Below are positions 1 through 9,671 of a stretch of DNA of 40,063 nt, in pieces; position 1 is the first letter of the stretch, and each line of letters begins with the position of its first letter. Source of the stretch: Ureaplasma sp. Hg1 (lineage in GTDB: Bacteria > Bacillota_I > Bacilli_A > Mycoplasmatales > Mycoplasmoidaceae); the NCBI GenBank assembly GCA_021378535.1, contig JAACJV010000007.1, positions 1 through 40,063 on the forward strand. The letters run 5' to 3'. The notes under the pieces were generated by a model. It ran no database searches and was not told the origin of the DNA. It worked only from the letters and a program-made list of their open reading frames with translations. Position numbers and translations under genes: made by a program.

Positions 1-116
1 TATCATATAAAAGTACTAATGACACTATAAGGCAATGGTTACATAATAATTTAGACTTAGATAAATATAATAAACGATACAAATTTAAACCTGCTAAAAA
101 TGTAAACCATGAATAA
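1..116 (+). CDS. C-terminal end of an unidentified protein (partial)
   Basis: An open frame enters from the left edge (first full codon at 3) and stops at TAA 114-116, giving about 37 residues. The visible tail is hydrophilic and basic, with the stretch TIRQWLHNNLDLDKY. It is followed after 24 bases by a clear hairpin terminator, which supports a genuine gene end. Too little is present to assign a family. A DNA-binding or mobile-element protein would fit the composition, but that is only a guess. Confidence 0.5.
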   Translation, partial: SYKSTNDTIRQWLHNNLDLDKYNKRYKFKPAKNVNHE

Positions 117-140
117 AATATAAATTGAATAAATTTACAA

Positions 141-188
141 AATAAACAAACTGAGCTGGCATTAGCCTAAAGGTTTGTTTATTTTTTT
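141..188 (+). terminator. Intrinsic terminator after the partial gene
   Basis: Eleven-base inverted repeat: AATAAACAAAC at 141-151 pairs with GTTTGTTTATT at 173-183, and the T-run continues to 188. It lies 24 bases after the stop of the partial gene and isolates it from the gene at 346. Confidence 0.75.
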
Positions 189-345
189 AATATTGTGTAG
201 AAATCTCATTATTATCCAATTTACTAAAACAAGTAATAATATTACCTAATAAATTGGATAGATTATATTTACCTTATATTTTGCTTTATAATCAAACTAA
301 ATATAAAAATAGATAAGATATTTATACAAAAGGAATAAAGTAAAA

Positions 346-1182
346 ATGAGTAAATTATATGAAGATGTAAATAAATTAAATAATGAATATGGTTCAGTAA
401 TTGCTACAATTTGTAAAGCAAGAAAGAATCAAATGTTCATCATTACAACAGCTGTTATAAACGAAGTAAAAAGTGCAAATTGGCAAAACAAGTTTTCCAT
501 TGAAAAAGATCGAATTTACAAGGTTGGTAGTGCTTGATTAAATTATTGTATGGTTCAAAATACTAATAAATCTAAAGCATTCAAATTTAACATTGATTTT
601 TACTTTTTAGTTAAAGCCAAACCTAATGCAACTGATGTTGACTGCGTTGAAATTTCTAAACGAATCAAAACTATCATTAATGGTAAATTTAACGAAATGA
701 AACCTTGTGAAATCTTAACGGGCACTAGCAAAAGAGCCGTTAGATTAAACTGCTCAGTTAAGAACGCTGATGGTAAAAATGTGATAGATTATTCAATTGA
801 TATTGGAGTGCATATTTTAAGGGGCAATAAAGAAGTCACTTATATTAATGATAACGATGATGTTGCTACTACTCCATTTGAATATAATGAAGAATTAACT
901 TTTAATTATTGAGAACAAAAAATACCTTTGAATTTCAAGGACCCCTACCGTTGAGCACTTAAGACCTTGAAATATATTTATTATTACAATAATACAGGCA
1001 ATGAAGAACTTGAAAGTGAAATGAACAAAGATAAATTCCTAAGTTTAGCTTATCAAATAACCACTAAAGTTATTAAAAATAGCCCGCATCTAGTAAATGA
1101 TACTAAGGCCATGCGAACTAAAAGAAGAGCTATAGGTGATGAAATTAATAGAAAATTTGGAGCATTTAAAAATGCTAAATAA
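346..1182 (+). CDS. Unrecognised 278-aa protein, weak nucleotidyltransferase-like motifs
   Basis: A single frame runs from ATG 346 to TAA 1180-1182 once the TGA codons near 535, 910 and 946 are read as Trp. A ribosome site of AAAGGAATAAAG type precedes the ATG. I do not recognise the family with confidence. Residues 60-62 (VGS), the beta-strand-like NIDFYFLV with Asp84, and DYSIDIGV with Asp148 and Asp152 are arranged like the GS...DxD...D core of nucleotidyltransferase-fold proteins. However, the gap between GS and Asp84 (about 22 residues) is long, and the expected second acidic residue of the DxD is Tyr86. A mainly helical, lysine-rich C-terminal half follows. There is no signal peptide or membrane segment, so it is probably cytoplasmic. 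It stands alone between hairpins. Existence as a gene is likely; the function is open. Confidence 0.7.
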
Positions 1183-1383
1183 TTCATTACTGAAAACTAC
1201 AACCTTGCGATAGCATCTTATTTATATTATTGTTCAATTTGATTTTAATGAACCTATCACGTAGATTTTATTAATAATTAATTTTTTATTTTAATAAAAT
1301 ATAGTTTAAGATGGTTCAGATTGTGATGTACATTCATGATAACTTTTATCTTAATATTTAGATTTAGTTAACGTTATGAAAAA

Positions 1384-1412
1384 TAAGCAATGTTGTGATG
1401 CAACATTGCTTA
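1384..1412 (+). terminator. Perfect 12-bp hairpin, probable terminator
   Basis: TAAGCAATGTTG (1384-1395) pairs perfectly with CAACATTGCTTA (1401-1412) around a 5-base loop TGATG. An interrupted T-rich tract (CCTCGTTTTTG) follows. It is 200 bases beyond the stop of the upstream gene, so it may terminate a long 3' tail or a small transcript. Confidence 0.55.
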
Positions 1413-1617
1413 CCTCGTTTTTGTTCTAATTAAAATACAAAAAAAGCGGGATTCATTTTGATATATATATTACAACTCTCGTAATTTTAGGTTCAAGTTA
1501 TTTGTATTAGTCAAAGCACTTATTTAAATATTATTAAATCGATTAATAGACAAATTGATTTGTCTATTTTATAATGTTCAACTGTATTAAAAATTTTCAA
1601 TATAATGTAAACATACG

Positions 1618-1666
1618 AATAAAGGTTCTAGCTAAAATTTTCACAATTTTAGCTAGAACCTTTATT
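1618..1666 (-). terminator. Perfect 22-bp hairpin, bidirectional terminator
   Basis: The arm at 1618-1639 pairs without a mismatch with the arm at 1645-1666 around the loop TTCAC. A T-run follows on the plus strand and an A-run flank precedes it, so it can act in both directions. It sits 6 bases past the stop of the minus-strand membrane protein gene ending at 1672, which is its most likely client. Confidence 0.8.
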
Positions 1667-1671
1667 TTTCA

Positions 1672-2646
1672 TTAATAACTACTTGTTCGTTTATTATTCT
1701 TATTACTTGATTTGTTACTATCATAATACTTTTTGATGTAGTAATTCATCAACACATCTTTATTACAATTTTTAAATCCTGATAAATATAGTAATTCACC
1801 AAAAGTATAATTTAAAGGAGCTTTTGATGGTCAATGATATGTTGATCATATCTTAATCCAACTAATTATAGCAATAACAACCGAATGGAACATGTAAGTT
1901 AAAATCGGTACACATCAGAATGGAACTCCTTTAAATAAGTTGTAAAAGAAGTTGAAATCAGGATTAATATTATTATCGCTTTTAACATAATCATATTTGT
2001 TCAATCCTGAGGTGACAGAATTAATGTCTAAAGATGTCATCATGATAGCTACGTATGATAGAAAAACAGAGATAAATGTTAACATGATTAAAGCATCATA
2101 ACGATTATATCTATCCTTATATAATAAAGCGTTTAATCCCACTGTCATAATAAATAAGTGGACAATTAATGTCATTGAATTATATGGAACTCCAGGTTCT
2201 TTGTTGCCAATTATTAAGTAGTCTACAGTTAATGTTGCATCACTAATTAAAATCTTTGAACCAAAGATAACCATAGCACCAGCATAAAATGCAAGTGGGG
2301 CGATATGTCCTAAGAACTTACGGCCGACTTTACTCATCATGGAAATGCTAACAACGACTGCTAACATTGGACAAAAATCTAATAACAACGATCAACTATA
2401 AGTTGTATTATATTGCATCGGGTTATCTGTTTTAGAATATGTATGATTGACTGCGTTTTCAATTGCTGGTAGTCAGCGAACGCCGAAATAACATGCTAGA
2501 AATATAACCGCAATAGAAACAACTATTGGAATAATTGGGATTCTATCTAATTTGATTTGCCCAGTATAGCTAGCAATTTTAAAGGCGAATGAGAATAACA
2601 ATAAAACGATTGCTACCATTAATAATAGTACATTTGCTGGATTCAT
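1672..2646 (-). CDS. Polytopic membrane protein, YwaF/TP0381-like (mycoplasma DUF5378-type)
   Basis: The 324-aa frame runs from ATG at 2646 to TAA at 1672, reading several TGA codons as Trp. AGGAGA upstream of the ATG fixes the start. The protein begins with a hydrophobic helix (PANVLLLMVAIVLLLFSFAF). The core LLDFCPMLAVVV..., RKFLGHIAPLAFYAG, SMTLIVHLFIMTV and ALIMLTFISVFLSYVA segments suggest six to seven membrane spans. The LDFCP...IAPLA pattern and the histidines in membrane segments resemble the TIGR02206/YwaF integral membrane family and its mycoplasma relatives; this family call is from memory and is tentative. The polar C-terminal tail, rich in Ser, Asn and Lys, is probably cytoplasmic. 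The biochemical role is unknown. A very strong hairpin terminator follows. Confidence 0.7.
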
Positions 2647-3120
2647 ATAATCTCCTAATATAAATTATACTAAATAAACCATCAATCTAACCATAAATAA
2701 GTTGGTGATATATTAGATTTAAGATAAACAATGTCATTGTATCTGCCAAATGATAATCACACAATTGTTCTGTAATTGCAATACTTTTTATTCAAATGCC
2801 TTAAAAGAAACGCAGTAATCTGAAAATTACTCAAAATTTAATATTATTTCGTCATAATAATCGATATAAATAAAGTCATTATATTACATATAAATAATAT
2901 AAAATATTGAAACTTTACATTAAAAATAATTAAATATTTTAAAAACGTTATAATAAGTATAAATATAAAAATTCTATAAAAATATTAGTTAATTTTTAGT
3001 TTAGGATATTAACTTTTATATAGTTATTTTAAAAGTTCTTTAAATAGTTTTAAAAATGGTTTTTTTAGTATAAGATTTCTATTACTAAGGAATAAGTTAT
3101 AAAAGTATAGAAAGGTAATT
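2647..3120. other. Divergent intergenic region upstream of gntR
   Basis: This is 474 bases of very AT-rich DNA between the divergent membrane-protein and GntR-regulator genes. It must hold both promoters, but several TATAAT-like strings occur and I cannot choose among them. No coding frame with a ribosome site and no strong hairpin is visible. Confidence 0.5.
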
Positions 3121-3795
3121 ATGGGACAAAATATTAAAAATCAAATTGTTGAATATCTTGTAGGTAAGTTTCAGAACGGTGATTATGACCAAGATGCCAA
3201 ATTACCAAGTGAACATTTTTTGGCGAACAAATTTAATTGCTCAAGAAACACAGTGCAATTAGCCCTTCAAGCATTGAAATCAAGTTCAATTATCAAACCA
3301 ATACAAGGTCAAGGAAGTTTTATTAATTTATGTCATTATCATCGATTTATATCTGCTCGTGAAAAACATCGAGCGCCACATGTAAAGTTTGAAGAAATAG
3401 GAGATAATGATTGAGAATTTTTAAAGAATCATTGAATTTATTATCGTAATGATAAATGTATTAAGAAAACATATTCAGACGAAAAAGGAATTAAAATTAT
3501 TGTATTCTCATCACTATTAGTTAATGATCGATTAATCAAAGCAAAAACCTATCCTAAAATACCTTTAGGTAAATTTTTGTATAACGAAAACATTATTATT
3601 TTTGAAATCTTTAAAACTCAAAGAATAATAGCTAAGGATAAATCAAAATTCTGACCAAAAGAATTTGAGGATTACAATTTTTTAGTTTTTAAAAGTTCAT
3701 TTATGTATGATAAAAATCACGATATAATTGAGGATTCATGTAGCATTATGATTTTAGAAGACTTTCGCGAATATCAATATATAAAGATATTTTAG
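3121..3795 (+). CDS. GntR-family (HutC-like) transcriptional regulator
   Basis: The 224-aa protein (TGA codons read as Trp) ends at TAG 3793-3795; AGAAAGG precedes the ATG. Residues 1-70 form a typical GntR winged helix: I..QIVEYLV, then the hallmark KLPSEHFLANKFNCSRNTV followed by ALQAL and the wing GQGSF. The C-terminal ~150 residues match the size and beta-rich texture of a UTRA ligand-binding domain, with EDSCSIMILEDFREYQYIKIF-like ending, but are weakly conserved. It lies 140 bases upstream of, and in the same direction as, the nucleoside uptake/phosphorylase operon. The simplest reading is that it controls that operon in response to a nucleoside or sugar phosphate. The ligand is not deducible from sequence. 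Confidence 0.85.
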
Positions 3796-3816
3796 AATAA
3801 TTAAATTATTATAAAG

Positions 3817-3844
3817 TTGAGTGGTACACATGCTTTCAGATAAT
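3817..3844 (+). promoter_or_regulatory. Candidate promoter of the nucleoside operon
   Basis: TTGAGT (3817-3822) is separated by 16 bases from GATAAT (3839-3844), upstream of the first phosphorylase gene and downstream of the regulator stop codon. The match to -35/-10 consensus is reasonable, but AT-rich DNA gives many chance matches. Confidence 0.4.
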
Positions 3845-3870
3845 ATAAATATTATAATAACGATAAGGTT

Positions 3871-3885
3871 TTACTATACAAGTAA
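3871..3885 (+). promoter_or_regulatory. Palindrome, candidate GntR operator
   Basis: TTACT (3871-3875) and AGTAA (3881-3885) form an inverted repeat around ATACA. It lies just downstream of the candidate promoter, where a repressor could block transcription. The minus-strand reading contains CTTGTATA, resembling half of HutC-type sites; this resemblance is recalled, not computed. Confidence 0.3.
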
Positions 3886-3900
3886 GATCTCGACAAATTA

Positions 3901-3919
3901 TAAATATTGATAATATTTA
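3901..3919 (+). promoter_or_regulatory. Leader hairpin next to the ribosome site
   Basis: TAAATATT (3901-3908) pairs with AATATTTA (3912-3919) around a 3-base loop, directly 5' of AAACCGGAGGA. An upstream GGTTTTA (3867-3873) could alternatively pair with TAAAACC (3918-3924) beside the ribosome site. The two pairings are mutually exclusive. No known riboswitch consensus is recognisable. Confidence 0.3.
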
Positions 3920-3935
3920 AAACCGGAGGATTGTT

Positions 3936-4658
3936 ATGACAGCTCATAATTCAGCAAAAAAAGATGAAATAGCTAAAATTGTTATTATGCCAGGAGACCC
4001 TTTAAGAGCCAAATGGATTGCAGAAAATTTTTTAGATAACCCAAAACTAGTAAATGAAGTTAGGGGAATGTTAGCATACACAGGTGAATATAAAAATAAA
4101 AAAATCACTGTTATGGGCCATGGTATGGGTATCCCATCGATTGGAATATACAGTTACGAATTATTTTCAGATAGATTTTATGATGTTGATGCTATTATAA
4201 GAATCGGATCATGTGCATCTTGAGATGAAAATATTAAGTTAGGTGATGTTGTAGTAGTTAAAGAAGCTTATTCTAAATCTACATTCGCTGATATGGTAGG
4301 GGTTGAAACTAAAAACAATTTACTTTATCCAACAAAGAAATTATTAGACATTGTTTTAGAAACTGCTAAAAATAGAAAAATTAAAACTGTTTCTACTAGA
4401 GCATATAGTGGCGATACTTTTTACTCAAAAGATGGCTATAAAGAAAAGGTAAAATATTCAGGAGCAAAAGTTGCTGAAATGGAATCATTTGGGTTGTATG
4501 CTAATGCAATTACAACTAAAAAAGATGCTCTTTGTATTTTGACTGTAAGCGATAACTCGATAACTAGAGAAGCTATGAATCCGATTGACCGACAAACCAC
4601 ATTTAAAAACATGGTTACTCTAGCATTAGAATCAGCATTAACGTACTATAATAAATAA
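3936..4658 (+). CDS. deoD: Purine nucleoside phosphorylase, DeoD type (first copy)
   Basis: The 240-aa protein matches the usual DeoD length (E. coli about 239). It catalyses phosphorolysis of purine (deoxy)nucleosides to base and (deoxy)ribose-1-phosphate in the cytoplasm. Visible family residues are His4 (MTAHN), MPGDPLRAKWIA with the phosphate-binding Arg, VRGML, VMGHGMGIPS, IRIGSC, the ribose-binding AEMESFG, and the catalytic Asp in TVSDNS followed by the Arg of DRQTTF. All key positions of hexameric PNP are present, so it should be active. One TGA (Trp) falls after GSCAS. A GGAGG ribosome site fixes the start. The stop codon overlaps the next gene's ATG (TAATG), indicating translational coupling with the binding-protein gene. 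Confidence 0.93.
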
Positions 4659-5989
4659 TGAATATAGTTACAAACATTAAAAAAATAATAATAAGCACCT
4701 TTTCAGTAGGAATTATTGTAGCTGCTGTTTTAATCACCGCATTTTCTTCTAGTGGGGACAATAATGGCTTATTAAAATATTATATACCAGATCATACTGA
4801 AATATACAAAGGGTTAACAAATAATGATTTATGGTATGCAAAAGACGCTCCACACGCTGATAAGTACAATTATGGTGCTTATATTCAAACTAAGCAGCAA
4901 AGAGTCAGGGACGGCAGTTTTAATGAATCTATGCTAAATGGGACTATTAATTTTGCACAAGATGAAGGAATAGCTAAAGATAAAGGTACTCCGGCTTATA
5001 AAAAAGTCACCGATAGTAATAACAAACCTTTTTTTCCAGATAATGTCGAAGGCCCTAATAAAAACGGAGCTTCGGTTTATATTGCTGCGGATGATAAATT
5101 AAATAGTTTTGTAGGTCAATATGAGCAAGTTTCAAATGCTGGCTTTAAAATCGGAATATGTGGTGGCTTCCAACATATAAATCCAATTGAGACACTTCTT
5201 AGCGAGCCTAAATATAAGAATATGGGCTTCCTTTTAGAAGACACAACTTTAGAAAACCCTCATGTTGCAAGTGTTTTATTTAAGGCAGATCAATCAGGTT
5301 TTTTAGCTGGTATAGCGTCTTGTTTTTATTTGAAGGAATATTATAGTGACTATTCATCCGGTGGATTAAAGGCTGCAACATATGGTGGAAAACCATTTGA
5401 TCCAGTCATTGCTTATATGGCAGGCTTCCAACAAGGAATTTGATACTATAACGATAATTATGCGAAGGAAGATAAATATAAAGTTTCATTTGTAGATTTA
5501 GGAACAAAGGAACAATTTTTTACAAATAGTTTTGAAACAGATGCAGGTCGAGCGATGGCTGTTGATTTATTAGTGGATGGTGCTGACGTTATAATGCCCG
5601 TGGCAGGAGCGCAAACAGAGATAGTGGTTGACCAAATTATAAAGAATAAAACTCCCACAATGGTCGTTGGAGTAGATACACCAATGGAAAATGATTCTCA
5701 GTTTCAGAAAAAAAATGCAGCAACCGGAAGACCAACAATTGCCTTTAGTGCAACTAAGAATTTAGATTTAGCTACAACATTAGTGTTGCAAAATTTAGAC
5801 AATGGCGTTAGTCATAATACAAAGAATAACACTGGTGGCTTTGGATATACCACTATCGGTGATTTTGATAATGGACTTACAGGTTTATCAGCAAACGGAA
5901 TCAAAATTCTAGAAGATTATATTGGCACCAATTGACGTAAAGATTTAAAAACCCCAATTAATGATATTAAACCCCAATTACAATGTTAG
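4658..5989 (+). CDS. BMP-family nucleoside-binding protein of an ABC importer, no lipobox Cys
   Basis: The 443-aa protein starts at the ATG overlapping the deoD stop and ends at TAG 5987. It has a basic start plus hydrophobic helix (residues ~9-29) and then a BMP/periplasmic-binding fold: FKIGICGGF, NMGFLLEDT, ADQSGFLAGIASCFYL, ATYGGKPFDPVIAYMAGFQQGI, and a second domain with GADVIMPVAGAQTEIVVDQI and VVGVDTPMEND. These match the BmpA/Med group that binds purine nucleosides and feeds the ATPase and permeases encoded next. Position 30, where the lipobox Cys of such proteins lies (ITA-C), is Phe (ITAFSSS), so lipid anchoring is not expected. It would be held by the uncleaved N-terminal helix or released. 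The function call is strong; the specific ligand is inferred from the flanking phosphorylases. Confidence 0.88.
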
Positions 5990-5998
5990 GAGAACATA

Positions 5999-8353
5999 AT
6001 GCCAACTAATAATTTAAATTCCCCTATTGCTATAGAAATGAAGCAAATTACTAAGAAGTTTAACGATGGTAATATTATTGCTAACAACCAAATAGATTTG
6101 CAAATAAAAAGGAATGAAATACACGCTATAATTGGTGAAAATGGAGCAGGGAAATCGACATTAATGTCAATTCTTTTTGGGTTATACAAACCTACCTCTG
6201 GACAAATATTTATTAACAATGAAGAAGTTGATTTCAATAGTGCTCAGGATGCAGCTAAATATAAATTAGGAATGGTTCACCAACATTTTAAATTAGTGGA
6301 TATTTATAGTTTATTTGAGAATATTATAATGGGTTCAGAACCCAACTATAAATTGTTTGGAAAATATAAAACTCCTTTTATTGACCGTAAAGCTGCTTAT
6401 GAAAAATTAATCAAAATTATGGATAAATATAATTTTTATATAAATTTGGATTTGAAGGTTGAAAATGCTAGCGTCGGGGAACAACAAAAAACTGAAATAC
6501 TTAAATTGCTTTATCGAGGGGCCGATACTCTAATATTTGATGAACCAACTGCTGTACTTTCAGACAAAGAGATTACATCTTTTTTAGAAATCTTAAAAGA
6601 ATTTAAAAAAGAAGGTAGAACAATAATATTAATTACTCATAAATTAAATGAAGTGAAAAAAATTGCCGACAGAGGGACTGTAATAAGATTAGGTAAAGTT
6701 GTTGGTAATTTTAATGTAGAAGATGTGACTACGGATGAAATGGCTGAGATGATGGTTGGTAAAAAAGTGGTAGAAGTAGTTAATACGAGCGCTCAACCAA
6801 ATACTAAAGATATTTTAAGAGTAAAGGACCTTATAGTCACAAAAGAAAATAGCAATTTAAATGCTGTTAATTTAGCTTCATTTGCAGTTAAAGAAGGCGA
6901 AATATTTGCTATTGCGGGAGTTGAAGGAAATGGTCAAAGTGAAATTGCCCATGCATTAACTGGACTTATTAAACCTAAATCAGGACTTATTGAATACTAT
7001 GATTCCAAACAAGACATATGAATTAATTTAAATCAAAAATCAATTAAATATCGTAACGATAACGTTTTATCACACGTTCCTGAAGACCGTCATAAACACG
7101 GATTACTATTAGATTTTAGTTGTAACTTAAACGCAATTACTTCAATCATTGATGAGCAAAAATTTGGGTCTAAATATTATATTAAATATCGCAACATAAT
7201 GAATTATGGAAATGAAATTATTGAAAAATATGATGTTAGAGGAACTAACAGAGGGAAAAACGTTGTTCGAGCCTTGTCAGGTGGTAATCAACAAAAATTG
7301 ATTATTGGTCGTGAAATGGTGAAATATCATAAAATAATAGTAATGGTTCAACCAACAAGGGGACTAGATTTGGGGGCTATTCAATTTATCCATGATCAAA
7401 TTTTGCAAGAAAAATTAAAAGGAAATTCTGTTATTTTAATTTCCTATGAATTAGATGAAATTTTCAAATTAGCCGACACTATAGCCGTAATGAACGAAGG
7501 AAAAATAGTAGCATGTAAACCACGAAATGATATTTCTAGAAAAGAAATAGGGCAATTCATGGGTGATTCAATGAAGGAAAAAGAAAATGATTTTTCATGA
7601 GAGGAAAACTTTAAGTTTTTTGAAAATTTATCAGGATGAGATATAAGTAAAAAGTATTGAACTAAAGCACAATATGTATATAGCGAAAATTTTAAGAAGG
7701 ATTTTGGTATTGCTAAAGCTAACCAACAATTATCGCAAGAGATAAATCCATTTAAATACCTATCTAAACTGTTAAAAATAAAGCAAGAAGTTAAGCTAGA
7801 TGCGAAGGAAAAGCATAAAAATTATATAGATTTACAAGAAGCAACATTCCTTAATTTAATAACCTTTAGATATCAAAATGACTATAATGAACATTTTGAT
7901 TTCTATTTAGGTATAGAATCACAATTGCAGAATTTAATAATATCCATTGACGAAAAAAAACTACTAATAGAGAGATCTGATAATTGACTATTTAATTTAA
8001 AAATTAAAGCCGGTATAGTTTGGGCCATCGTTCGATTGCGCTCAATTACTTTAATAGTAGAACCAAGAACAGAGATTGAAAAATACGAACAAAAAATAAT
8101 TTCTAAATATAAAATTAATTATTTAAAAGGGAAAAATAAATTTCAAAATACAGATGATACAATCTTGAATAAAGAGATATCTACTATAAAAGAAAATTTA
8201 GAAAATACTCTTAAAAATAATGAAAAAAAATACTGCGAACAAAAAATAGAATTTAGAAAAAAACTTTTTAAAACAATTGACCCATATGGTGTCAAGAAAA
8301 ATATAGAAATTTTATGAAATTACTTGGAGGAGGCAAAGAATGATGAAAATTAA
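5999..8353 (+). CDS. Nucleoside ABC importer double ATPase with a long C-terminal extension
   Basis: The 784-aa frame (ATG 5999, AGGAGA site) continues through several TGA Trp codons to TAA 8351. Residues ~10-260 are the first ATPase domain: Walker A GENGAGKST (46-54), Q-loop MVHQHFK, signature ENASVGEQQK, Walker B TLIFDEPTAVLS, H-loop ITHK. Residues ~280-530 are the second domain with the degenerate Walker A GVEGNGQS, PEDRHKHGLL, signature LSGGNQQK and VQPTRGLD. This is the MglA/YufO-type layout used by BMP nucleoside importers, whose usual length is about 510-570 aa. Residues ~535-784 are an extra charged, Lys/Glu-rich, probably helical region containing YLGIESQLQNL and KAGIVWAIVRLRSITLIVEP, with no family I recognise. 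Its last 14 bases overlap the first permease gene, whose GGAGGAGG ribosome site lies inside this gene. Confidence 0.9.
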
Positions 8354-9671
8354 TAACAATTTACAATATCATGTAGATAAATTTGTTTATAACAACCAAC
8401 GTAAAACAACAAGTAAGAAAATTTTTATTTCATGTTTATCATTCGTTGTCGCAATGATCATTTCATTAATGTTTATATACGCGGTGCCATCAGGTGCTAA
8501 CCCTATCGAGATTGTCAAGACACTCTTTACAGAGGGATTTGCAGATATGACAGCAAGAACTGGTACATTAGTTTGGATGGGTATTTTAGGATTATCTGCT
8601 TTATCATTTATTATTCCACAAAAAGCAGGAATGTTTAATGTAGGTGTAATAGGTCAAATATTCGGTGGTTCCGTTTTAGCTTACCTTATTGGTGTCAACA
8701 TAACAGCAATCCCAGCTGGAATCGGTCAAATTTTAATGTTGGCTATAGCAATGGCCTTCGGTGCTGCTTATGCCTGATTCGCTGCATTTCTAAAAAACAG
8801 ATATAATGTCCATGAAGTAGTATCGACTATCTTAATCAATTGAATCATCTTCTTTATAGGTACAGTTTTACTAAAGGAATTTACTAGAGATTCAATTGCA
8901 TCAACAACAAGTTATACTTTAATAGATAATTTGAGATTGTATGATCCAATTACTAATTCAGCATGGATTCCCTCTATTGTTTTATTTGTTATAGCCTTGG
9001 TAGGTGTATGAGTTATTTTGAAATTTACAAAATATGGAGTAAAAATATCAGCAACAGGGATGTCTGAAGAAGGGTCACGTAATGCGGGTTACAAAACTCA
9101 TAAATTAAGATCCAATTCCATGATGATTTCAGGAGCCATGGCAGGAGCTTTGGGAATATTAATTTATACAGGTTTAAATCCAAATATGGAAATATCATAT
9201 ACTAGAACATTGCCTCCTTACGGTTTCAATGGTATATCAGTTGGTTTATTAGCAATGTGGAATCCTTGAGGTATTGCTTTCTTCTCCTTTATATTCGGTA
9301 TCTTAGATGCAGGAAGAGATGCTTTATCTTCAATTGGTGTAAATCCAACATTCGTTGCTCTAATTTTAGGGATAGTAATTTATTTAAGTGCTATCTTAAG
9401 TTCATTAACAGTTTATAAACCTTGAATATATGTCTATAAACATATAAAAGGGGAGCGCTATTACGACGGCAGGAAGGCCTACGTTGACTTCCTCTTAACC
9501 CAGATGGATTACTTGGACTATAAAAATAGTACGAGTAAGAAAGAGAATTTAACTAAAATTGAATTAGTTAAATACAAGCAGCAATTATATGATGACTATT
9601 TTAAATTTAAAGCCGATCAAAAAAATATAATATTCACTGCTTTAAAAAAGCCAGGAAGGGGGAATAAATAA
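8340..9671 (+). CDS. Nucleoside ABC importer permease (first subunit)
   Basis: The 443-aa protein begins at ATG 8340 (a second ATG follows immediately) behind TTGGAGGAGG, and ends at TAA overlapping the next ATG. After a short polar N-terminus it has about eight to ten membrane segments. It shows the BPD_transp_2 pattern of YufP/NupP-type permeases: LSALSFIIPQKAGMFNVGVIGQ, NVHEVVSTILINWI, a cytoplasmic loop KFTKYGVKISATGMSEEGSRNAGY, MISGAMAGALGIL and GFNGISVGLLAMWNPWGI. It forms the membrane channel with the second permease. Residues ~366-443 are a charged cytoplasmic tail (GERYYDGRKAYVDFLL... to GRGNK) that such permeases normally lack. Five TGA codons are read as Trp. Confidence 0.9.

Larger units (their letters stand above)
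1183..1671. other. Non-coding stretch with two perfect hairpins
   Basis: I see no start with a ribosome site and no conserved protein in any frame here. The content is AT-rich sequence with two perfect hairpins, annotated separately at 1384-1412 and 1618-1666, that separate the plus-strand gene from the convergent minus-strand gene. Confidence 0.6.

Noticed and set aside
3868-3885. Fifteen-base match TTTTACTATACAAGT shared with 34440-34454, as a dispersed regulatory element
   Set aside because: In 40 kb of such AT-rich DNA one shared 15-mer is expected by chance, and the second copy is in the arm and loop of an ordinary terminator.
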